A stretch of 13,308 nucleotides of DNA from positions 107,701-121,008 of the forward strand of contig NW_003123912.1 of assembly GCF_000003605.2 (NCBI RefSeq), written 5' to 3'. Positions within the stretch are counted from its first letter, which is position 1; every line of letters begins with the position of its first letter. Position numbers and translations under genes: made by a program. Below the pieces are notes generated by a model. It worked only from the letters and a program-made list of their open reading frames with translations, did not search any database and was not told the DNA's origin. Positions 7,391 through 13,308 of this stretch are shown piece after piece. This stretch comes from Saccoglossus kowalevskii (lineage: Eukaryota > Hemichordata > Enteropneusta > Harrimaniidae).

Positions 7391-7690
7391 AGATTGGCTG
7401 TTTTATCAATCGTCATATCATTAATAATGGTAACAAATCCATACAAAATTGCATAAACTATAAAAACGTTCTGCACAATCTAGAACCACGTTGAAGAGGG
7501 CGCTATTAAAAACGCCTTGAAATGGTTTCAATTACGGCTGATATTAAGTGCATGAATGTAGCGCATGAACTTTTCGGATAAGACGATTCCATTTACAAAT
7601 ACTGTACCATAAATAAACGAGGTACTAGTAATATGTTACCCAGACTTTAGAAGCATAAGGTATAACAATACAATACCATGATAGTTTACT
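7391..7690. other. Non-coding spacer
   Basis: Nothing supportable is seen except an isolated AGAGGGCGCT (7495-7504), which is half of a CTCF-like core. Confidence 0.4.
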
Positions 7691-8370
7691 AGTATATATA
7701 ATTCATACATACCTCTCCCACCCAAACTTATAAACTATGGTGTATACTTCATACCTATACTCTACCTCTCTCATTAAATCGTATACTTCATATGTACATC
7801 TCTCATGCAAATTGAAACACCATGACACATACTTCATAGATCTCCCATCCCAAAGTGGGTACTATAGGGTATACTTCATATATACATCTCCCATACCCAG
7901 GTATATATTATATGAGGTTATTATATCAGAGTGCATACTTTGCAGTATCCTTGTAATAACCTAATTATTATACATCTTTTCCTCCCAGGAATACATCATG
8001 GGAATGCTGAAATCTAAAACGTTTATAGCATATTTAGTGAACTCCTTTGTGTGGGTTCGGTAAAACCCTGGGGACAGTCATGTTTGCTTTTTATTATTAG
8101 AGGACGCTTACGCGCGTAATCGTTCCATATTTGGAATTCGCGTTTCCTTATATGGTAGGGTGAAAATACCCAGTGCAATACCGCAAAATTACGGCATGTT
8201 GTAACTTATGGCATTACGGTGACAGATGTATAATAACAGTGTATACTTAATTTTTACTTATTTCATTCTAATGAATATACTATATTGTCTATATCATATA
8301 TACCTCTGGCATCCTAATGGATATACTGTGGTGTATACTTCATATTTACAATCTCCATGGATATAGTCTA
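7690..8370. repeat. Diverged ~45-bp satellite, interrupted
   Basis: The phrase TATACTTCATA followed by TACATCTCCCAT recurs. Anchors are at 7743, 7782, 7828, 7870, 7934, 8242 and 8334, mostly 39-46 bp apart (8242 to 8334 spans two units). About 7-9 degraded copies are present. The segment at about 7960-8235 lacks the motif and looks like unrelated sequence inserted into the array. The open frame at 7737-7964 is a by-product of the repeat. Confidence 0.65.
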
Positions 8371-8965
8371 CCGTGAAGTGTTTCTATAAAAGCATGTATG
8401 CAAATATATGCAATAATCGGAAACAAAAATCGCCAATCTCTCAGACCCAGCTAAAATCACGTTAGGAAACCAGATTATAAACGTACCTCTAAAATAGTGA
8501 ACAAATAACCAGTTCCTGTTAAACAATAAACAAATCAGTTGGAAGAGTTCTGCATTTGGGTTGAATCTGTCAACTCGAACAGGTTGCTGAGACAAATGGT
8601 GGAAGTCCACCAGCGTTGTTACATGGGAAACCACGTGATCAAGTAGCGAGACAAATGAGCGAGGCTATCAAGGCATCTACCGTCACAGGAGGCAATTCAG
8701 TCTTCAGACGACAAATAAATAATCAGTGTGACCAAACGGAGCCAGTAATCTGCATGTTGACATGTCACGTGATGTCAGATGACTTGGACCATGCAACCAT
8801 ATCCATTGAGTTAATATTTTGTTATCGTTGAGATTTATAAATATATTAATACGAACTGATTTTTCTGTAATTGTAATCAAATACCATATTAAAAATTGAA
8901 GTTGGACAACATATTTTATTTATTATAGTACTGTGTTTCACGTATGTGTATTTTTTTTATCGAAG
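8371..8965. other. Spacer with unassigned open frames
   Basis: The patch 8530-8830 is less AT-rich. An ATG-less open stretch 8530-8646 reads QLEEFCIWVESVNSNRLLRQ and onward to TAG, and overlaps another frame from 8616 (GKPRDQVARQMSEAIKASTV). Neither has a clear acceptor or donor or a known domain. Two CACGTG E-boxes occur, near 8632 and 8765. Confidence 0.25.
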
Positions 8966-9091
8966 GTGCTGTTCACTGCATCCTTGGCTGTTGATGAGTT
9001 GCACGTATTCAGCAAAGTTTACATGCTACGCAAAGTTGTAACAGTTGTCCATATCGACATTTTGCCAGTGTCAGAATCAATACTACCAATG
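8966..9091 (+). other. Candidate internal exon (phase 0)
   Basis: An acceptor-like T-run ending TATCGAAG (8965) precedes 42 open codons (VLFTASLAVDELHVFSKVYM and onward to ILPM) ending at a good donor ATG|GTACGT at 9091/9092. Both ends are phase 0. The residue mix is protein-like, but no family is recognised. A partner exon is not established, and a 42-codon open stretch can arise by chance. Confidence 0.25.
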
Positions 9092-9122
9092 GTACGTTAC
9101 AGCTGTTGACCACCCTTAGTGA

Positions 9123-9380
9123 TACAACTGGCACCAGTATGTTTGTAACAGCGCTCCTTCTGATAATTCCAATATCCATGAAGCGAGACTATCAAAACAC
9201 ATTAGTACATCCCTTACAATAACTTTGAAACATTACCAGTGCCAATTCGCCTGCGATAACCAAGACTCATGGGAATGCAGAAGCGAGGCCAATGGCAAAC
9301 GGAGCTATGTGGTGAGAGAGCGCCGAGGAGGCCTTTTACAAGGCTTCATTGCCAACACTGAATACGGAAATGAAAACTGA
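9123..9380 (+). other. ATG-less 85-codon open stretch
   Basis: It runs from a TGA at 9120 to TGA at 9378 without a stop. The second half looks protein-like (HYQCQFACDNQDSWECRSEA, three Cys close together, then a basic RERRGG segment). It lacks an ATG and a strong acceptor, and 85 open codons are not rare in a window of this size. It could be a terminal exon or a relic. Confidence 0.25.
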
Positions 9381-9782
9381 CTTCTCACGCTTTGATGTAT
9401 GTTTCAGCGAGAGACAGTTTGTTTATTTCTATACCTCTGACAGATACAGATAGCGGCATTAGTGTCACGGCGATATGGGTAGATTCCAATATTACTAATA
9501 CATATGGTTTGAGACATGATCTTTACCACTCCCGCTGTTGCAGTGTACTTCATGGGTGGGGGCAGAATACCAATATGTATAATATCACTAAAAAACAGAA
9601 GACTTAGAATACTTGCTACCATCACGCGATGTGACGGCGCGGGGTGCGGTGTGCATGGATAGTATAATGTCAAGTAATAACAGAGCTACGTTGTTATCGA
9701 ACACTATATGTTAAGGAGCTAGTAGGATAAAGTCTATGTCGAGGAAATTCCCCCGTAGCGATGACTGTCTCATCATATCATG
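9381..9782. other. Upstream flank of the eh1 gene
   Basis: The plus frame at 9392-9607 and minus frame at 9404-9673 overlap and have no supporting signals. No gene is supported. Confidence 0.4.
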
Positions 9783-9791
9783 TATATAAAA
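9783..9791 (+). promoter_or_regulatory. TATA box
   Basis: TATATAAAA is a strong TATA match about 275 bp upstream of the first ATG of the eh1 exon. It would place a transcription start near 9812-9820. Confidence 0.45.
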
Positions 9792-9859
9792 CCAATAATC
9801 ACTAACAATTACTCAATAAACATACGAAAGTGCCTTATACTAACAATAATACGAACCGA

Positions 9860-9879
9860 CCAATCAGGGCCAAGATGGC
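9860..9879 (+). promoter_or_regulatory. CCAAT box and YY1-like motif
   Basis: CCAATCAG (9860-9867) is directly followed by CAAGATGGC (9871-9879), a YY1-like motif that also provides a strong start-codon context. This pairing is common at animal promoters and 5' UTRs. It could serve a start site downstream of the TATA box one. Confidence 0.35.
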
Positions 9880-10024
9880 AGTGTGTGGTTCCTCCCACAC
9901 GTTAATTCAATGCTGTACCACCAGAAGTTTTTTTAAAACCCCAAACTTGTCGATTAGTTTCACTCACCAACACCCAAACTCTTCCGTGCGTATTTCTCGC
10001 TGGCGTACACTCATTCAAGTTTAG
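9875..10024 (+). CDS. Upstream ORF (49 codons) before the eh1 exon
   Basis: The ATG at 9875 has an excellent context (CCAAGATGG). The frame codes MAVCGSSHTLIQCCTTRS and onward to TAG at 10022-10024. It lies in the same frame as the eh1 exon, and only this TAG and 11 codons separate it from the ATG at 10058. It is either a regulatory upstream ORF, or, if the TAG is a sequence error or is read through, the true N-terminus of the eh1 protein. The peptide is Ser/Thr-rich and resembles no known domain. Confidence 0.3.
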   Translation: MAVCGSSHTLIQCCTTRSFFKTPNLSISFTHQHPNSSVRISRWRTLIQV

Positions 10025-10057
10025 GATTTGGTACTCAGGCAGACTGGTAGTGATATT

Positions 10058-10379
10058 ATGTTGACTGGTGTGCACCACGGCCACGTCTCGGCATTTTCTC
10101 CAACTATGTTTCTTTCCCATCGACTGGACGCAATGCCCCGCGATATTCAGATCCAAGTGAAACAAGTGAGATCACACGGAGTAGCGGACATTTTGCAGAA
10201 CCAGGAACAAGACAGGTTAGCTGTAGATGATCATCGATTAGCGGCGGCCACCCACTATGACCAACCAACCCTCAGCATATCCAGCGTTAAGTCTATACAC
10301 CTTGGATTTGGAATTGACAAGATTCTTTCTGATGATGTCAAACCAAAAAACTCCGGACACAATATTCGTCAAGATATAG
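10058..10379 (+). CDS. First coding exon with eh1 (Groucho-binding) motif, probable homeobox-type regulator
   Basis: The exon codes 107 residues starting MLTGVHHGHVSAF and ends ..RQDI plus one base at a donor ATATAG|GTATTT (phase 1). Residues 84-90 read FGIDKIL, a strong match to the engrailed-homology-1 motif (F-x-I-D-x-I-L), which recruits Groucho/TLE corepressors. In TLX, Goosecoid and other homeobox proteins this motif sits N-terminal to the homeodomain, as would be the case here. It is followed by acidic then basic residues (SDDVKPK). I chose the ATG at 10058 because it is the first in frame after TAG 10022 and has A at -3. An ATG at 10133 (MPRDIQIQV) is an alternative. Motif and splice phase are seen; the homeobox identity is inference, because no homeodomain lies in the window. 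Fox, T-box and other repressors also carry eh1. Confidence 0.6.
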
Positions 10380-10989
10380 GTATTTACGGTTTTCGTCTCA
10401 GCTAATCTACAACAAATCATGTCTGTAAATCTTATTTTCCAATCTAAGCATATATGACATTTCAAATAGTTGCAAAGCGAGGTCGTATCTGACTGAAATG
10501 ATGCTTAAATTTCAATCACAAATAATCTCTTTTACTTGAGTGTAAGTACTAATATTTCAGAATTTGTGAAATAATAATTACTTGCCCCAAAACAAGCCCC
10601 GTGTTCTTATTTTGAGGCGTATAATGAATTCTGGTAGAGTGGCCGGTATAAGATGGTTTAGTGGACACTTGACATCAATGTCAACATACTAATACTCCAC
10701 ACAAGAAGGTTTTCAGTTCGATCAATTGAATTTAACACATTTGTGTTTTAATGAAATACTTAGATGGAAAACGACTGCAGCTTTACAGTCAATCTTGTTT
10801 CATCCGAAGTTAATGATAGAAAATCAAAAAAAAAAATATTTTAAACCATTGGTAGAGAATTTAGCAATACATAACGAGTGTTTTAAATCTATCTACACAG
10901 AAAACATGATCAATAAAGGAGGAGACAATTCTTTAATTAAATACCAACATATTTGTAAAAACCAAAAGTATGCGTGTTTTGTGTTTCAG
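10380..10989 (+). other. Phase-1 intron of the eh1 gene
   Basis: The intron is 610 bp and AT-rich, from donor GTATTT to acceptor TGTTTTGTGTTTCAG. The open frame at 10726-11082 lies mainly inside it and is Asn/Lys/Ile-rich, so it is probably chance. Confidence 0.5.
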
Positions 10990-11184
10990 ATGTTGCTGAA
11001 AACGAATCGGAGAACGATCATTCACGGACAATTTGTCAGCCCAATATTATGTACCCGTCTACAGCCTCCCAACCATCTGTAATGTACACAACAAATCATC
11101 TGGTGTATTCACACAATATAGAATCGTCTTCTCATTATCATCATCTTTATGGTCAGGACTGCCACAATCCTTACAGTTACCAAG
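10990..11184 (+). CDS. Second exon of the eh1 gene, His/Tyr/Ser-rich linker
   Basis: A strong acceptor (TTTTGTGTTTCAG) is followed by a phase-1 exon whose first two bases complete the codon begun at 10379 to give Asp. It then reads VAENESENDHSRTICQPN and continues to a region rich in His, Tyr and Ser (SSSHYHHLYGQDC). It leaves at CAAG|GTAATA (11184/11185), again phase 1. The length of 195 bp is a multiple of three, so skipping it would keep the frame. The composition is a typical disordered linker between an N-terminal repression motif and a DNA-binding domain. If the donor is not used, the frame continues to TAA at 11334-11336. No homeodomain signature (such as WFQNR) is seen downstream to 13308. 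Confidence 0.55.
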
Positions 11185-11540
11185 GTAATATTAGTAGATA
11201 TCATTCAGCTTGCGAGGATTTGTGTCCAAACAAAAAGTTCAAAATCACATCATCATTGGACGTAAAGTTTTCTTGGACTTTGACTATTTTTGTGAATGTT
11301 TCCTGTGAAAGTTGGTACACAGTGAGCCACTGTTAAACTTCACTTACATTGTCACACCGGATTTTATAGTGAATGGAGAAATGATTTGTCTTGAAGTGAA
11401 TTCAGAGAAACAATGAGCGTAAATTGTATATGGCGATGGGGGCGTATGCTATGTGCGTACTGTAACTTGACTGATTTTTACTCGCTTACTTCTCGGAATT
11501 GTTAGTTTAAAAGCCAATTAGTTTGGCTAAACAGGTAACT
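11185..11540 (+). other. Probable start of the second intron
   Basis: It begins with GTAATATT. Nothing else in this stretch is supportable. Confidence 0.35.
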
Positions 11541-11555
11541 TCGTCTTTCCGATAG

Positions 11556-11697
11556 CTACGAGAAGCCAGGGTGGGAACATTTTGTTGCGGTCAGTGGGCC
11601 ATCTGATTTCGCAAATGCACTGGCACAAATGCCAATTTCTGTATTATGTGGCCTACAGTTTAAAAAGGACCACGAGTTAGTTCTTATTTCTAATTAA
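11556..11697 (+). other. Candidate exon
   Basis: A TTCGTCTTTCCGATAG acceptor-like sequence ends at 11555. One frame then reads YEKPGWEHFVAVSGPSDFAN and onward for 46 codons to TAA at 11695. Its phase (2) does not match the phase-1 donor at 11184. The frame that would match (TRSQGGNILLRSVGH and onward) is open to TAG near 11680. Neither is recognised. The first is the more protein-like. Confidence 0.25.
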
Positions 11698-11710
11698 ACA
11701 GACGATCTGT

Positions 11711-11899
11711 ATGGTGAATACACCTGCACAATTTAGTCGTGGGAAGACGTTGGTGTGGCTACAGTGTGTTGGTATAAGGCATACAAGCGGCCACGCAGTA
11801 CGCTTTAGCCAAACATACACACACCTGGACGTACCCGATATCAATCAACGCATAGCATGCTTACGGACTTTTATTGACTTTGTACAGTTAGAATGTTGA
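11711..11899 (+). other. Unassigned 62-codon ORF
   Basis: It starts MVNTPAQFSRGKTLVW and ends DFVQLEC. The composition is not obviously random, but no domain, start context or splice signal supports it. It lies just after the preceding candidate exon and could belong to the same relic. Confidence 0.15.
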
Positions 11900-12646
11900 T
11901 TTTAGATCTCAAATCCCCATGAAATCCAATAAAACCAACCTAGCCACACTTGATAGTTCGTAAAACGAAAACTCAATCGTTTGTCAGGCGACTTTAGGAA
12001 GGTTTCAGTTTGAAACATTGAAAGTTGTAACCCATAAGGTAATTGGGGTTTCATCACTACTACTGTACAGATATACCAACGTATTCTCATTTCTAAGATA
12101 GAGCAGACTTATTTTCCGTTTTGATATCCGTTACGTGGTTTATATAATAGTAATTAACGATTGTCATATAATTGATACGACGCCACTATTGATACATGAT
12201 CTGTCACAGAATGTGACGTGAGTGAGGGTCAGTTTGACTACGGACGTCAATGGTCAAACTATTAAACGCTCACTTTTAAAAGCCGGATGTGGGTAACGTT
12301 AAGTCCATAGTCACTGTATAACTTGACAGACACAGTCATATGTAGATTTATTTTATTCGATTTTTTTGGGAATGAATACAATTTTGATTTATTATACATA
12401 TATTGACTTTATTCATAAGTTCGTTATTTTTCTTTCAAAAATGTTACCACTCATACGGGTTTTAGTGTCCTCGGTCCTCTAACCAAATCACAGCTCCTGT
12501 TCTATAAAAAGAAATCGCCATTCTTTGAATAGTTTCTTCCCGAGAATGAGGTACAAGATTAATAGTTTGTTGATTTTTGAACAAACTCTGGATAACTTCT
12601 CGTTTAGTGATGTATACACCAGTACTCAATCAAAGTAACCATCTTG
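11900..12646. other. Non-coding spacer or intron
   Basis: No credible ORF. A small hairpin GTCACAGAATGTGAC lies near 12204. Nothing else is supportable. Confidence 0.45.
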
Positions 12647-12880
12647 TAATATCCCATCGGTGAAGCGTTTTTAACCGTATTTCTTATGATATCAATCTCA
12701 TCAACGACGTGACGTCATTTCTTATATAATCCCTTGTCGAGGTGGATAACCGTATTTTTTATGATATCAACCTCGATCGACGAGATGACGTCATTTCTTA
12801 TACAATCCCTTGTCGAAGTCGTTTAACCGTATTTTTTTATGATATCCACCTCGGTCGACGAGGTGACGTCATTTCTAAAA
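12647..12880. repeat. Three tandem ~76-bp repeats, each with a perfect CRE
   Basis: Units start near 12671, 12746 and 12823 (TTAACCGTATTTCTTATGAT type), with a fragment of a preceding unit at 12647-12670. Each contains TGACGTCATTTCT and the linker ATCCCTTGTCGA. Just before the CRE, units 2 and 3 carry an imperfect hairpin (ACCTCG...CGAGGT around GATCGA or GTCGAC). The units differ by scattered substitutions. Confidence 0.85.
12710..12871. promoter_or_regulatory. Three cAMP-response elements (TGACGTCA)
   Basis: Perfect palindromic CRE octamers at 12710-12717, 12786-12793 and 12864-12871, spaced 76 and 78 bp. TGACGTCA is the established full site for CREB/ATF proteins. Function as an enhancer is inferred. 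Confidence 0.45.
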
Positions 12881-12971
12881 TCAGACTATCATGATCGTGT
12901 TCACGTCTGTTTGTCGCGCTCCCTTACGATAACTTAACTTACGTCGCGCAACGGCGTAGAAAAACACGGTT

Positions 12972-13069
12972 GACCCCTTTGAAGCGGTATCAGCACCGGG
13001 AAAGCTATTATGTAATAGTTACGTCGGCGTAAAACAGTTGAGAACACGTTACACTGGCGCAAAGGGGTC
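12972..13069. repeat. 10-bp inverted repeat enclosing a palindrome
   Basis: GACCCCTTTG (12972-12981) and CAAAGGGGTC (13060-13069) are perfect complements 78 bp apart. Near the centre lies CTATTATGTAATAG (13005-13018), a perfect 6-bp stem with a 2-base loop. The region is unusually CpG-rich and has repeated ACGTCGG/CGGCGTA words. It may be a small MITE or a structured regulatory site. Confidence 0.5.
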
Positions 13070-13283
13070 TAAATATGGAGAAGGCAACACCGGCGACCAT
13101 TCATGATAGTAGGTATTGTATTGACATTCTAAACTGAATTTGATTTCCACGGTCAAATGCATTTAAGTTCATTTTTTTTCAAATTAAGAAGGCTGACAAT
13201 GCGTGTCAAATTTTAAGGCAGTTTAGGTTGTTGTATTGACTGCATACGTTGTTAAACTCGAAAATATGCCGATTGGTTGTATC
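13070..13283. other. Non-coding spacer
   Basis: AT-rich sequence. Nothing supportable is seen. Confidence 0.4.
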
Positions 13284-13308
13284 CAGTGGCGGATCCAGAG
13301 GGGGCAGG
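13284..13308. mobile_element. Possible hAT-type transposon end, cut by the window edge
   Basis: CAGTGGCGGATCCAGAGGGG begins with the CAGNG pattern typical of hAT terminal repeats. Sequence of this form is common at transposon ends in animal genomes. Only 25 bp are visible, so the other end and the target duplication cannot be examined. Confidence 0.4.

Noticed and set aside
7487-7504. CCAC followed by AGAGGGCGCT as a CTCF site
   Set aside because: The two halves are separated by five extra bases, so the core is not intact.
8368-8634. 88-codon minus-strand open frame
   Set aside because: Hydrophobic chance composition; it overlaps the satellite tail and other open frames.
9392-9673. Overlapping open frames on both strands
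   Set aside because: Neither has domain or splice evidence; each is a shadow of the other.
9902-10465. Minus-strand open frames of 87 and 75 codons
   Set aside because: Antisense shadows of the upstream ORF and eh1 exon.
11185-13308. Homeobox exon
   Set aside because: I looked for a WFQNR-type helix-3 signature in the plus frames and found none.
1-13308. tRNA, rRNA or CRISPR array
   Set aside because: No T-loop-type GTTCGAATC box, conserved rRNA core or spaced identical repeats were seen on either strand.

Overview
The window looks like nuclear DNA of an invertebrate animal. It is AT-rich, has genes split by GT-AG introns, has long non-coding spacers, and carries minisatellites, short foldback (MITE-like) elements and ends of DNA transposons. 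No bacterial operon layout, rRNA, tRNA or CRISPR array is visible. The repeat style fits a marine invertebrate, but the sequence alone does not give the phylum.

Layout. (1) 1-605: the last two exons of a plus-strand gene cut by the left edge. The first carries a 21-bp repeat coding a seven-residue acidic unit, with one copy a base short. The second codes a basic Ser/Thr-rich tail ending in TAA, and that stop lies inside an AATAAA. (2) 606-5528: non-coding sequence holding a CTCF-like site, a MITE with TA target duplication, a 42-bp tandem repeat, a 35-bp seven-copy minisatellite, an inverted-repeat pair and a cluster of foldback units. Two weak exon-like stretches lie here. (3) 5529-6838: a complete 1.31-kb DNA transposon with 33-bp terminal inverted repeats and a TAA target duplication, resembling PIF/Harbinger, with a broken minus-strand ORF. 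(4) 6842-9780: spacer with a decayed ~45-bp satellite and several unassigned open stretches. (5) 9783-11184: the best gene of the window, on the plus strand. It has a TATA box, a CCAAT box, an upstream ORF with a strong start context, a first coding exon with an eh1-type Groucho-binding motif (FGIDKIL), and a phase-matched second exon. This suggests the N-terminal half of a homeobox-type repressor whose DNA-binding exon would lie beyond the window. (6) 11185-13308: probable intron or flank, with three tandem ~76-bp repeats each holding a perfect TGACGTCA, an inverted repeat around a palindrome, and a hAT-like end cut by the right edge.

The two plus-strand genes are not obviously related. A 36-bp segment beside the transposon (6943-6978) is a near copy of the last 36 bases of the eh1 exon and stops where that exon's splice donor begins. 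Most remaining ORFs are chance open frames in AT-rich DNA. All product calls rest on reading alone, without database search.
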